From contig NZ_LMNL01000012.1 in the NCBI RefSeq assembly GCF_001422985.1, positions 3,096 to 67,095 of the forward strand: 64,000 bases of DNA, written 5' to 3'. A model generated the notes under the pieces. The model had not been told where the DNA came from. It worked only from the letters and a program-made list of their open reading frames with translations, and made no database searches. The stretch comes from Methylobacterium sp. Leaf117 (lineage in GTDB: Bacteria; Pseudomonadota; Alphaproteobacteria; Rhizobiales; Beijerinckiaceae). Positions 1 to 8,631 of this stretch are shown one piece after another; positions within the stretch are counted from its first letter, which is position 1; each line of letters begins with the position of its first letter. A program made the translations under genes and the position numbers.

Positions 1-368
1 CGTTACCGTCCACGACCCCAAGCCACGACCACAGCTTAGAAGCAGATTTCGTTTCAACTGATAAGAAAGCAATAATACGGTTTGCGTTTCGGAGCGTAAT
101 TGCATTCCGCATGCTGGATGAGAACGGCCTTTTGGAATTATGGGACGCTTCAAGTGCTGATCCGCGTCCCGCCAAAACAACTTTCCGAGTGCGGGGGCAC
201 AAATGGTCAGATGAGAGTTTCCTCGTTTTCATGGCAGGAGGTTCTGAACAGCGGTCAAGTTATTTCATCGCAACAGACGCGCACTGCCTTGAAGTCGTTT
301 GTGATGAGGAGCCTAGCGTGACAACTATTGGTCCGGCACTTGTCACGCACGCTGAACCAAAGGGCTGA
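1..368 (+). CDS. C-terminal part of an unidentified protein, 5' end outside window
   Basis: The frame is open from the first complete codon at position 3 to a TGA at 366-368, about 121 codons. An in-frame ATG at 111 would give an 85-residue protein. I prefer a truncated longer protein because the codons before 111 read as ordinary protein (for example SLEADFVSTDKKAIIRFAF) and no ribosome binding site precedes 111. The C-terminal part is acidic, with two cysteines (HCLEVVCDEE). No domain is recognised. It points toward the convergent DUF2157 pair, with about 250 bp between that shows no clear gene. Confidence 0.5.
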   Translation, partial: LPSTTPSHDHSLEADFVSTDKKAIIRFAFRSVIAFRMLDENGLLELWDASSADPRPAKTTFRVRGHKWSDESFLVFMAGGSEQRSSYFIATDAHCLEVVCDEEPSVTTIGPALVTHAEPKG

Positions 369-615
369 TACCCACCCCGAGCCGAGGTTGCCGGACGGCC
401 GACGAACGACCGCTTAGGAGAAGCGCCCGTAGTGAACCAGGCGACCGGGTTGGGTCGGGACCCGCAATGGCTGGGTTGGGTGGCATTGCGCCGGTCCGCT
501 TTCGGGCGGGAGTTTGCAGAGGCAGACACTGTCATCGCGCCCGCCCAAGCCCCACGGTTCTGGGATCATGGGGTCCTGGGGTCTTCAGCTCTGCTCCAGT
601 GAATGAGGCCGATCT

Positions 616-1278
616 TCACCAGAGGCGCGCAGTTTTGGCGAACGCTTTGCCGGCTACCGTGATCCCGTCGATCACCGCAGTTCCGTCTGACGCCAGGCGC
701 GCCTCGACGAGAACGTCCTTGCGCGCTGTGCGATCGAGCTTGGCCGGAACGCCCTGCGTTCCGTACCATCGTTCGATGCCGTAGCTCACCACGCCCGTCA
801 GGCAGGCGGAAAGCTGGCAGGTGGCGGGCTCGGACGGCTGCCCGCCGGTCCTTGTGCGGATGCCAAGGGAGACCCCGTGCCGCACAAGGGTGGCCGAGCC
901 CAGATGACCCTTGATGAACGGGACATCCTCCGTCGGAGGCTCGAAGAACACCTCCTCCGCATGGTGCACACCATCGGCATCGGGGGATAGCCGAAGATAA
1001 ACGACGCGTCCGGAATCGGGTCGGCAACTCTCGCGGGCATCGAGGTCGCAGCCCGGTGGCGCCGCTCCTACGCCTATCCCCTGCAGGCGCCCGATCTCGT
1101 AGCTGAGGACGCTATATTCGCCCCGCATCAGGTCGCGTGGATCTCGCGTTTCGACAGCGAGGCGGACTGATAGCCCCTCGTTCAGCCGCTGCGTTTGCTG
1201 CCATGCCAAGTTCACCGACGGCATCACCTGGATCGCCAGCAAGCCGGCGAAGGCCACCCCGAAACCAAAACCTTTCAT
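616..1278 (-). CDS. GDYXXLXY-type predicted membrane-anchored protein
   Basis: A 220-residue protein of unknown function. The N-terminus (about residues 5-25) is a single hydrophobic segment, so it is probably anchored in the inner membrane with the rest outside the cytoplasm. The motif GEYSVLSYEI at about residue 53 matches the signature for which the GDYXXLXY family is named, with E for D at the second position. Its ATG overlaps the stop of the upstream DUF2157 gene by four bases (1275-1278), so the two are very likely co-translated. This pairing of a DUF2157/DUF4401-type membrane protein with a GDYXXLXY protein is common in bacteria. The biochemical role is not known. Confidence 0.8.
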   Translation of the reverse strand: MKGFGFGVAFAGLLAIQVMPSVNLAWQQTQRLNEGLSVRLAVETRDPRDLMRGEYSVLSYEIGRLQGIGVGAAPPGCDLDARESCRPDSGRVVYLRLSPDADGVHHAEEVFFEPPTEDVPFIKGHLGSATLVRHGVSLGIRTRTGGQPSEPATCQLSACLTGVVSYGIERWYGTQGVPAKLDRTARKDVLVEARLASDGTAVIDGITVAGKAFAKTARLW

Positions 1279-2618
1279 GCGGCTCTCCCATTGATGCGCC
1301 GAGCGGCCCAGCGACAGGCCACCAGACCGAAACTCAGGAGAACTGCGCAGAGTAGGAGGTTGCCTGAGAAGGCGATCAGGTTACGGGAGGCGGCGAGCAT
1401 ACCGATCGTGATGCCAGCGGTCAGCGCCAAGCCCCAGCCATACAGTTCACGCCTACCATCCAGGTCCCCCGCTACGACGAGCATGAGTGCCGGGACGATG
1501 CCGCCCCACACGGTCCAGAAGGTCGATGCCTCGCGACTCCACCCGGCGATCAGCCAAACCAGAAGCGTCGATGCAGCCGATGCGAGCACCAGAAGATCGC
1601 TCAATGGGAGAGTTCTAAAGCCGGCTGATTGGAAGCGGGCCAAGATGAGCGCCGCGAGCGCGATCGCGGCGAGGGCGAAAACTGCGGCGAAGGTTGGCCG
1701 CGCACCGCCGAAGCCGAGCGTGCGGACGGACACCATGACGATGCCGAGCAGGCACAGGCCGACGGCCGCCCGTGCGAGTGCATGCGCCCCGTCCCGGAGG
1801 CGAGAGGCCCACTCTCCCTGAGGCCCGATGCGGGAGAGCACATGGCCGAGGGCGAGGGCGAGCGCGGCCACAGTGAGAATGCGATCAGGCGGCAGGAGAA
1901 ACATCAGACCCGCAGATGTGCCTCCGAGATGGTTGGTGAGCACGATCAGGATCAGGAGAAGTGTGAACCGGCGGGCGGGCAACCATCCGGATAGGCTCGC
2001 CAGGAACAGGGCCGGACCCACTGCCCAGAACAAGATCCCTGCTCCGGAGCTGGTGTCCCCACGCAGCGTTGCGAGGTCGAGCACACCGAACCCCACGTCG
2101 GCTGCGATGAGGGCAAGGCAGGCGACGATGGCCGCGCCGCCCGAGCGAGCGACGACCGCTGTCGCCATGCCGAGAACAGCGACGGTGCCCGCGAAGCCGC
2201 GGGGATCCGCAGCGACATGAAAGGTCTGTCCGACCAGGGCCAGGGTGGCCGCCGCAATGACCAGGGTTAGCGTTGCCAGCCCATCTGCGAGCCTGCTGGC
2301 CGAACCCGCTCGGTCCCGGGCATGGCGGCGCGCAGCGATGTAGGTGCCCGTGACGGCTGCCGCATCCGCGAGGAACAGCACGACGAATCGGGACGCAGGT
2401 GACATCCCGGACCAATTCGCCGCCACGAACGCGATGATGGAGGGAGCCACGAGCAGGAGGATGCAAAGAACCAAGGCGGCTTGCAGGTTCATAAAACCGC
2501 GCGGTGCGAAGGCGTGGGCGGCGATGCGTTCAGCCTGCTCTGGCTGGATCAGGCCGCGTTCCTGCCAATCCTGAAGATCACGCCGCAGGCGTGCGGAATA
2601 GGACAGCGGCATAAGCAA
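1275..2618 (-). CDS. DUF2157-type multi-pass membrane protein
   Basis: A 447-residue, very hydrophobic protein. Residues 1-35 form a soluble amphipathic N-terminus (RLRRDLQDWQERG, then QAERIAAHAF), as in DUF2157 proteins. The rest is a series of about ten or more membrane segments rich in Ala, Leu and Val, with short Arg-containing loops. The start at 2618 is followed by a second ATG two codons later; either is possible. The gene is the first of a two-gene unit with the GDYXXLXY gene and overlaps it by ATGA. Function is unknown; nothing suggests a transporter signature. Confidence 0.8.
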   Translation of the reverse strand: MLMPLSYSARLRRDLQDWQERGLIQPEQAERIAAHAFAPRGFMNLQAALVLCILLLVAPSIIAFVAANWSGMSPASRFVVLFLADAAAVTGTYIAARRHARDRAGSASRLADGLATLTLVIAAATLALVGQTFHVAADPRGFAGTVAVLGMATAVVARSGGAAIVACLALIAADVGFGVLDLATLRGDTSSGAGILFWAVGPALFLASLSGWLPARRFTLLLILIVLTNHLGGTSAGLMFLLPPDRILTVAALALALGHVLSRIGPQGEWASRLRDGAHALARAAVGLCLLGIVMVSVRTLGFGGARPTFAAVFALAAIALAALILARFQSAGFRTLPLSDLLVLASAASTLLVWLIAGWSREASTFWTVWGGIVPALMLVVAGDLDGRRELYGWGLALTAGITIGMLAASRNLIAFSGNLLLCAVLLSFGLVACRWAARRINGRAA

Positions 2619-2738
2619 CCTTCATTCGACGCCGCATACTGTAAGCGACGACACCTTAAACCTGGATTTCCGACATTGAATGCGATTTTTGAACGTTGGG
2701 TCATGCTTATCATCGGCTAAATAAATCGGACTTTATTG

Positions 2739-3723
2739 ATGGATTTGGTCGATCCCCTACCGACGACGATGACCATTCCGGCGTCATCCGCAGGCCGGGA
2801 CGGGCCTGTCAACACCAGTTCGGAGCTGGTACGCCGCGGCGGCCGTCAACGGCGTCAGCGCCGCGGGGACCTTCGCCTACCAGCGGGACAGCCTCACCGG
2901 GACGACATGGCTCGGGTTCACGCCGATCCAGAACACCGAGGTCGACTTCGCCGCGGTCCTCGGGTCCGGCGGCCGCACCACCGTTCCCCTGACCGATCTT
3001 CCGTTCCGCTGGGGAAACGGGACGTCCATCGGCGTGCGGGCCTATACGGCGACGATAGCCGGCGCGTCGCCGGCGCGGCATTCCTCCGGGGCGGTCCGCC
3101 TCGCCACCACCGTGACGACCTACGAGTTCTACGATGACGGCCCAACTGGAACCTTCGCCGGGGATGGTCGCCCGATCCGGTCCATCCGGAAGAGCGAGCG
3201 GAAAACTCTCGGGTGGCTGGTCCTGTCGGGTGGCCGGGTTCGGTTCGTCGCCCGTCTCGTCATTGCGGAATCGTGGATCTCCGCGACCGCGGCGCAGTAC
3301 GGCGGCAAGTCCAACCAGTGGCAGTTGGTCAAGGCCGGCGGCGGCGGCGGTTGGGCCCAGAACCAGGAGACGAACCTGGAGGACACCGGCTGGCGGACGC
3401 GCCTGCTCACGCCGGACGGTCTCGTGGCCAGCGACGCCAACGCGCAGATCATCCACGCCGACAGCACCGGCGCCACGGTGCTCACCCCTCCGCCGGTCGT
3501 GGCCAACAATTTCGCGCGGGCGTTCCCCATCCCCGGCCTCGGCGCCATCATCGTTCCGACTTCCGATGGCAGCGCCGCCCGCGCCGGGCAGGCGTACGTG
3601 TCACTCGATGGAGGCGTCACGTGGAAGGGCCCGGCCAAGACCTACACGGCCTCGGCGTCTTTCCCGACCGCCCAGCTCAACGACGTGTCCGACTACGCGC
3701 TGCTGCCCTTGTACCCATCCTAG
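2739..3723 (+). pseudogene. Asp-box containing protein, apparently frameshifted near 2819
   Basis: The coding frame that ends at 3723 is open from 2773 but has no ATG, GTG or TTG before a GTG at 3034. The residues between 2821 and 3033 (RSWYAAAAVNGVSAAGTFAY and onward) look fully coding. A different frame starting at ATG 2739 supplies a plausible N-terminus (MDLVDPLPTTMTIP, ending PVNTS). Dropping one T of the TT at 2819-2820 joins them into one protein of about 327 residues. The C-terminus contains SLDGGVTW, which fits the Asp-box pattern S-x-D-x-G-x-T-W seen in sialidase-like and phage adhesin proteins. It is convergent with the tail-like gene at 3748. Either a real lesion, a sequencing error, or a shorter protein from GTG 3034. 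Confidence 0.55.
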
Positions 3724-3747
3724 CGTGACCCGGCCGGGGTGGCCGCG

Positions 3748-4338
3748 TCACTTCAGGTACTTGGCCACGGCGGCCGGGGCCTTCTCCATGACCGCCTTCT
3801 CGACGATGGCGATGAACGGGAACCGCGCCTTGTAGGTGGTCTTCTCGGTGATGACGGCGAGGACCTGCAGGCGGTCGCGTCCGGGCAGCACTAGGATGGG
3901 CGGCCGTCCGGGCTTGGATTCGATCCACTTGACGCCGCGTGAAATCGCGTCGGAGACGTAGCCGTTGGGCAGGTTCCCGTGCTCGTCGAGGACGGCGTCA
4001 CGCCCGGGGACGAGGGGCCCCTGATCCGTCGTCGCGAAGTCGCCGGCGACGCGCTGTCCACCGGAGACCTCCAGGCCCAGATATTCGGCGCGCCCCGGCA
4101 GGACGTAGACCAGGGCCTCCGCCGCCTTGGACCCCTCGACGCGCTCGAAGGCGAAGGCGTCGACCGTCCAGTCGATGGGACGGTCGAAATAGACCTCGGT
4201 CGCCTCTGAGAGCTGCTTCCGGGCGGACGCCGCCATGTACAGGACCGCCTCGCCCAGCGCGGGCGTCACCGTCTTCTGGACGTATGCCTTGGCCTGCCTG
4301 GTGAACGCGGCGCTGTCGAAATCGATGGAGAAACGCAT
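3748..4338 (-). CDS. Unidentified phage tail-like protein
   Basis: 196 residues from the ATG at 4338; a longer frame extends upstream but reads as Arg-rich shadow sequence. The N-terminus (MRFSIDFDSAAFTRQAKAYV) followed by a helical stretch with QLSEATEVYFDRP resembles small phage minor-tail or tail-completion proteins in style. I recognise no definite family, so this is an inference from composition and context. The middle holds YLGLEVSGGQR and the C-terminus a Lys/Ala helix (EKAVMEKAPAAVAKYLK). It lies at the left part of the island and is convergent with the Asp-box gene, 24 bp apart. Confidence 0.5.
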   Translation of the reverse strand: MRFSIDFDSAAFTRQAKAYVQKTVTPALGEAVLYMAASARKQLSEATEVYFDRPIDWTVDAFAFERVEGSKAAEALVYVLPGRAEYLGLEVSGGQRVAGDFATTDQGPLVPGRDAVLDEHGNLPNGYVSDAISRGVKWIESKPGRPPILVLPGRDRLQVLAVITEKTTYKARFPFIAIVEKAVMEKAPAAVAKYLK

Positions 4339-4567
4339 GCCCGGGAGCGTGCGCCCGCCCCATGCATCCGCCCACACATGGGGGCGGAGCCGGTGACGCC
4401 GTACCGCGAACAATTCGATTCTGTCTGAAGAAGTAACGGGGCGCTAACCACCCTCAGAATGGATCGCCTGTTCCTGCGTACGGCCCAGGGACAGGTGTTG
4501 ACTCCCCATCGACGCGGGAATCGTGAGCTGCGATCGTCTCCTCACACCGAGCCTGAGGAGGCCCCCG

Positions 4568-4885
4568 ATGAGCATCTCCGCCCACTCCATCGCCGCCCCT
4601 TTTGATGCCGGTGCCCAGGGTCTGGCAGGCGTGCTTTTCAGGGCTCGTCAGGACCGCCTCGCCGCTCAGGCCCACGCCGACGCCGTGCAGCAGGACCGCA
4701 ACATCACCGCCGCCACCCGCGCCGCCCGGGCTGTCGATGCCCTGCGTCGGGTCCTCTTCGCGACCCAGGCTGAGAACGTGGCGCTGACCCAGGAGAACGC
4801 CCGCCTTCAGCGCGAGCTCGCGGCCTCGCGGGCCGAAACCCTCCGCGCCAAGGGGCTCCTCGTCCGCGTGATGAGGGCCGCCTGA
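4568..4885 (+). CDS. Small coiled-coil protein of the island
   Basis: 105 residues. The start is well placed: AGGAGG at 4556-4561 lies six bases before the ATG. Most of the protein is predicted helix rich in Ala, Arg, Gln and Glu with heptad-like spacing (LRRVLFATQAENVALTQENA), so a dimeric coiled coil is likely. No enzyme motif or membrane segment. It is followed by a strong bidirectional terminator. Function unknown; such proteins in phages can be scaffolding or tape-associated, but nothing here decides that. Confidence 0.6.
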   Translation: MSISAHSIAAPFDAGAQGLAGVLFRARQDRLAAQAHADAVQQDRNITAATRAARAVDALRRVLFATQAENVALTQENARLQRELAASRAETLRAKGLLVRVMRAA

Positions 4886-4992
4886 CGCAGCATTCGGTGT
4901 GCGCACGTCAGCACGCCGTGTGTGCAAGGGGGGTGGCACAACCCTTTTCTTTGGGGTGTGCGCCGATGTCGCAGCCCGGTATCCAGACATGA

Positions 4993-5028
4993 AAAAGGCC
5001 CGCTCCGATCATCTCGGGCGGGCCTTTT
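4993..5028. terminator. Bidirectional rho-independent terminator
   Basis: Arms AAAAGGCCCGC (4993-5003) and GCGGGCCTTTT (5018-5028) are perfect complements around a 14-base loop. A-runs and T-runs flank the stem, so it can act on both strands. It separates the coiled-coil gene (+) from the gene ending at 5044 (-). Confidence 0.85.
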
Positions 5029-5043
5029 GCTGAGCGTGCCGGC

Positions 5044-5673
5044 TCACATCGCCGGGGCGTACCGCTCGGGCTCCTGCTCCAGCATCTCGTCGATGACCCG
5101 GCGCAGGGTCTCCTCATGCTCCTTCACGTTCGCCCGCTGCTCGGGGGTGACCTGGGCAGCAGCGCAAAGGGCGCTCCGATACTCCGCCGGGGTGGGCGTT
5201 AGGGGCAGGCCGTCGATCAGGCGGAGGCCGGCCATGTGGCTGCCCACCCGGTGGGCGCCGTGCCTGTCGATCTGCATCAACTCCGAAGCGTTGAGGGACC
5301 CCAGCCACGCCGCACTGGCCTCGTCCAGGCCCTCGGCGGTCGGCTCGGCGTCGATGTTCAGCATGTCGTGGGCATACTGCGTGGCGATGCGGCCCTTCGC
5401 CAGGATCGGGTCGAGGGGAATCGGCGCGGGGGCCGGCTTGGCGGTGACGGCTGATTCGGCTGCGGGGACCGACACGGCGGCGGTGGCGGATTCGGCCTTG
5501 GCGGCGATGCCATCGAAGGCGTCCTCGATGTCCGCGCCGGCGCCGACGGGCGGGCGGAGGCTGTCCCGAACGCTGCGGAGGACCCAGCGGCCCCCCTCCC
5601 AGACGGCTTTGACGGTGACGGCGGCCAGCATGGCCATGGCGAGGGCGAAATAACGGATGGATGCTCTGATCAT
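5044..5673 (-). CDS. Membrane-anchored hypothetical protein
   Basis: 209 residues from the ATG at 5673. The upstream in-frame extension is Arg-rich shadow sequence overlapping the neighbouring gene, so I reject it. Residues about 6-24 (RYFALAMAMLAAVTVKAV) form one membrane segment. Then come a Pro/Ala-rich linker (about residues 65-95) and a charged helical C-terminus (EQRANVKEHEETLRRVIDEM). It is probably anchored by the N-terminus. It lies downstream of the gene at 5745 on the same strand, 71 bp away. No family recognised. Confidence 0.6.
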   Translation of the reverse strand: MIRASIRYFALAMAMLAAVTVKAVWEGGRWVLRSVRDSLRPPVGAGADIEDAFDGIAAKAESATAAVSVPAAESAVTAKPAPAPIPLDPILAKGRIATQYAHDMLNIDAEPTAEGLDEASAAWLGSLNASELMQIDRHGAHRVGSHMAGLRLIDGLPLTPTPAEYRSALCAAAQVTPEQRANVKEHEETLRRVIDEMLEQEPERYAPAM

Positions 5674-5744
5674 GAGGGGTGGTGATCCTGCTCTAGGGGG
5701 GTGAAGTTCGATTTTCGGGACGGGGACGAAAACGACCAGCGCGA

Positions 5745-6248
5745 TCAGGGGCTGACGCCGAGGGCGACGATTTCCTCGTACGTCGTCGCCCTGATCCAGA
5801 CCTGCCTGCCTGACCGCTTCGTGCAGGTGACGTACGCGCCCGCCCAGACGGTGTCGGGATACGTGTCGCCCTCGACCCACTCGTCGTCGCTGTCCGCGGG
5901 CAGGATCATGCGCTTCGGCTTGCGCGGGAGGGTGCCTAAGCGCGCCTCGTATCTGCGCCGCGGGACGCCATCCGGATCGAGCTCGTCCAGGGCCTCGGCG
6001 TACGTCACCGGGACGAGCTCGCCACCAACGAGGCGGTGATGGGAGCCTCCGTGGCAGACCGGATCGCGCATGAAAACGAAGCTGCCACCGGGCGCGTCGA
6101 CGTTCGTGATCCGGCGGTACGTGATCGAGCGCTCGTCCTCCGTCCGCGTGATCTCAAGGGTCGGGAACGCCTGCTCCACGGCGAGCCTGCCGTTCCTCAC
6201 GCGCACGGGGTGGAGGGTGACGAAATTGGGGGTCGTGAAGGTGGCCAT
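5745..6248 (-). CDS. Hypothetical protein of the island
   Basis: 167 residues, soluble, with mixed beta-like composition and several aromatic and charged residues (EQAFPTLEITRTEDERSITY). No recognised motif, though a pair of His residues after Cys (DPVCHGGSHHRL at about 63-74) could bind a metal. It is the first gene leftward from the operator cluster at 6340-6397, whose sites lie about 90-150 bp upstream of its start, so it is probably controlled by the same repressor as the divergent HTH gene. Confidence 0.6.
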   Translation of the reverse strand: MATFTTPNFVTLHPVRVRNGRLAVEQAFPTLEITRTEDERSITYRRITNVDAPGGSFVFMRDPVCHGGSHHRLVGGELVPVTYAEALDELDPDGVPRRRYEARLGTLPRKPKRMILPADSDDEWVEGDTYPDTVWAGAYVTCTKRSGRQVWIRATTYEEIVALGVSP

Positions 6249-6339
6249 CGTTGGGGGCGCTCCGTCAAATCCGCTGATTGAAGGATTCTCCCACTCGGCC
6301 CAGCAAGAAGGAAGGGGGCGACTGAAGTATTTTTAAAGA

Positions 6340-6397
6340 TGTCATCTCGACACCATGTCGAATTGCCATGATGTCAAATTGACATGTCAAATTGACA
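6340..6397. promoter_or_regulatory. Cluster of four 13-bp operator-like palindromes
   Basis: Four 13-bp elements of the form TGTC-N5-GACA lie between the divergent genes: 6340-6352 (TGTCATCTCGACA), 6356-6368 (TGTCGAATTGCCA, one arm degenerate), 6372-6384 and 6385-6397 (both TGTCAAATTGACA, perfect palindromes). Start-to-start spacing is 16, 16 and 13 bp. The right arms of the last two contain TTGACA, the -35 consensus. The arrangement resembles a phage or plasmid immunity operator region. The nearest candidate binder is the small HTH protein starting at 6509, but this is inference. Confidence 0.75.
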
Positions 6398-6508
6398 GGC
6401 CTCGCCTTCATCAGAAAAAGTTGCAACTCAACATCGGTATGGGCCTTGCGGATCAGCGGATCAGGTCTAACATCTGATTCGTCCCCCACCGCATCTTCCG
6501 GTCACGCC

Positions 6509-6787
6509 ATGAAGCACGACGTCCTACGCACTGGCGAAGTGATCCTCAAGCTGAGGACGGCATGTGCGGATGCGGGTGGGCAGACTAACTGGGCAAAGTC
6601 ACAGGGTATCAGCGCGCAGTACGTAAGTGACGTCCTCCACGGTCGTCGTCCGCCTGCGAATGCCATTCTCCGGGGTCTCGGGCTGCAGCGGGCCGAGCCG
6701 ACCTTCGTCCCGAGGCAGCCCGAGGACGTCACTCTGTATGACGCCGACGGCCTGACGCTCGTGACCGCCCAGCGAGTCTTCGACTGA
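6509..6787 (+). CDS. Small helix-turn-helix DNA-binding protein
   Basis: 92 residues from ATG 6509; the longer upstream frame crosses the operator region and looks non-coding. Residues about 27-50 (NWAKSQGISAQYVSDVLHGR) have the spacing of an XRE/Cro-type helix-turn-helix: helix, G, turn, recognition helix, then a basic GRRPP tail. The remainder is a short extension (EDVTLYDADGLTLV). It is divergent from the gene ending at 5745 and sits just downstream of four palindromic sites. It is a likely autoregulatory repressor or Cro-like switch for the island. Confidence 0.7.
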   Translation: MKHDVLRTGEVILKLRTACADAGGQTNWAKSQGISAQYVSDVLHGRRPPANAILRGLGLQRAEPTFVPRQPEDVTLYDADGLTLVTAQRVFD

Positions 6788-6824
6788 ACTCCCCACACCG
6801 ACCAGATCAGCAGAGGTGCACCCC

Positions 6825-8621
6825 GTGAACATTCAGATCCAGAACCTTCGTTTCGGCCACGAGGACGGCGCCCCTGAAGGCGTGGTCAACGTCCGCATCT
6901 CCGGCCGCGAGGCCGGGCTCGACGCTCTCGCGGCGTCGATCCTCGCGCTGGGCCTGATCCAGCCGCTCGTCGTCGTCCCAGGTGAGGGCGAGCTCGCCTA
7001 CGTGGTCGACGGGAATCGGCGATTGGCCGCGCTGCGTGCCCTCGTCGCCGAGGAGAAGCTCTTCTCCGACCGCGAGGTCCCCGTCACCGTCCGCGAGGCG
7101 GCGTTTGCCCGGGAGATCGGGCTCGGCGCCAACATCAATCAGGCGCCGATGCACGATGCCGACCGGGTGCAGGCGTTCGCCGAACTGCGGCGCTCGGGCG
7201 CCAAGGAGAAGGACATCGCCGCCAGGTTCGGACAGCCGCTCACGCAGGTTCGCCGGCTCCTCGCGCTTGGTGGCGTGTCGCCCGCGGTGCTCGATGCATG
7301 GCGCGCCGGGAAGGTCAGCGAGGATGTGGCACGGGTCTTCACGATGGCGCCCCACGCCGATCAAGAAAGGGTCCTGTCGAAGGTCCTCCAGGAACACTGC
7401 GTCTATCCCCATTTCGTCCGCCGCGAGCTCGGGCTCGATCAGGATATCTCGGGGCTGCTCGCCTACGTCGGGCCCAAGGCGTTAAAGGCCGCCGGCGGCC
7501 ATGTCGTCGAGGACCTTTTCGGCGGAAGCAACGCGGTGTCCGACCCGGTCCTGCTCGCCCGCCTCGCGGATGAGCGCCTGGAGGCCGAGTGCGAGCGCCG
7601 GCGCCGCGAGGGTTGGGCCTGGGTCGCCAAGGCGACGGACCTGCCGATGGGCTGGCGCTGGTCGTGGCCCCAAGTGAAGCCGGCGGAGCGTCCGCTGTCG
7701 GCCGAGGATCAGGCCCGTCTCGCCGAGATCGAAACGTGGCTGGATTCCGACGACGAGGGTGAAGAGGCGACCGACGAGGAGATCCGCGCGGCGCACGAGG
7801 AGGCAGACGCGCTTCGGGCCAAGGGCTTCATCCAGCCGGGTGCCGCTGATCGCGCCCGATCCGGGAGCGTGATCGTTCTCGGTCGCGACGGCAAGATTGA
7901 GGTTGTCGAGTACGTCATCCGCCCCGAGGACGTCCCCGCGGTCGCGCCGAAGGACGACAAGCCGGCCGAGCCCGAGGAGAAGGGCCTGCCGATTTCCCTG
8001 GTCGAGACCCTTTGCGGGACTGCGACCGAAGCCGTGCAGGCGGCGCTCGGATCGTCTCCGACCGCCGGACTGGTGGCGCTGTTGGCCGGGGCGATGTGCG
8101 CGGGCCATTGGTCGGCCCCGATGAAAGTGCGGCTCGACGGCGTCGGGGGGCAGGCCTCGTCGCTCCACGACAAGGAATCGTTCCAGGACCTCGTCGCCCG
8201 GCTGTCCACGATGACGGTCGACGAGCTTCTCGTGGTCGCGGCCGGTGTCGCCGCCCGGGGCGTACAGACGCTGCACCGCGAGCACGGGACCCGGCCCCTC
8301 GCCCCGTCGGAGCGTGCGAGCGTTCAGGCGCTGATGGGGCTGCCGGACCCGGTGGCGATGCAGGACGCGCTGATTTTCAAGTTCGATGGTGAGGCCTTCT
8401 TCAAGTCGGCCCCCAAGGCCATCACCCTGCAGATCGTCGCGGAGATCCTCGGCGACGCTGCGGCCAGGCGCGTCAAGGACAAGAAGAAGAAGGAGCTCGT
8501 TGAGTTCGCCGTCGCCTCGGTCCTGCCGCTCGGTTGGCTCCCGGCCGAGCTCCGGCATCCCGGCTACACGGGTCCCGGCGCCGTCGGTGTCGAGCCGTCC
8601 CCCCAGGCCCTGGCCGCCTGA
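6825..8621 (+). CDS. ParB/RepB-family DNA-binding protein, large
   Basis: 598 residues from GTG 6825, with CAGAGG at 6811-6816 as binding site; a GTG three codons earlier (6816) is less well spaced. Residues about 20-95 form a ParB N-terminal domain: GREAGLDALAASILALGLIQ, then PLVV, then VVDGNRRLAALR (the GERR-like box read here as GNRR). A KorB-like helix-turn-helix follows at about 125-165 (KEKDIAARFGQPLTQVRRLL). The long C-terminal half has acidic linkers and no clear match. ParB proteins bind centromere-like sites and segregate plasmids or phage-plasmids, but some act as nucleases or transcription factors. No parA is visible in the window. It is the first gene of a four-gene run to 10375. 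Confidence 0.85.
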   Translation: MNIQIQNLRFGHEDGAPEGVVNVRISGREAGLDALAASILALGLIQPLVVVPGEGELAYVVDGNRRLAALRALVAEEKLFSDREVPVTVREAAFAREIGLGANINQAPMHDADRVQAFAELRRSGAKEKDIAARFGQPLTQVRRLLALGGVSPAVLDAWRAGKVSEDVARVFTMAPHADQERVLSKVLQEHCVYPHFVRRELGLDQDISGLLAYVGPKALKAAGGHVVEDLFGGSNAVSDPVLLARLADERLEAECERRRREGWAWVAKATDLPMGWRWSWPQVKPAERPLSAEDQARLAEIETWLDSDDEGEEATDEEIRAAHEEADALRAKGFIQPGAADRARSGSVIVLGRDGKIEVVEYVIRPEDVPAVAPKDDKPAEPEEKGLPISLVETLCGTATEAVQAALGSSPTAGLVALLAGAMCAGHWSAPMKVRLDGVGGQASSLHDKESFQDLVARLSTMTVDELLVVAAGVAARGVQTLHREHGTRPLAPSERASVQALMGLPDPVAMQDALIFKFDGEAFFKSAPKAITLQIVAEILGDAAARRVKDKKKKELVEFAVASVLPLGWLPAELRHPGYTGPGAVGVEPSPQALAA

Positions 8622-8631
8622 GGAGGCACCC

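Noticed and set aside
260..535. Minus-strand frame with SRPNPVAWFTTGASPKRSFV
   Set aside because: It reminded me of recurrent intergenic sequences of alphaproteobacteria, but I cannot confirm a repeat within this window and it overlaps a gene end.
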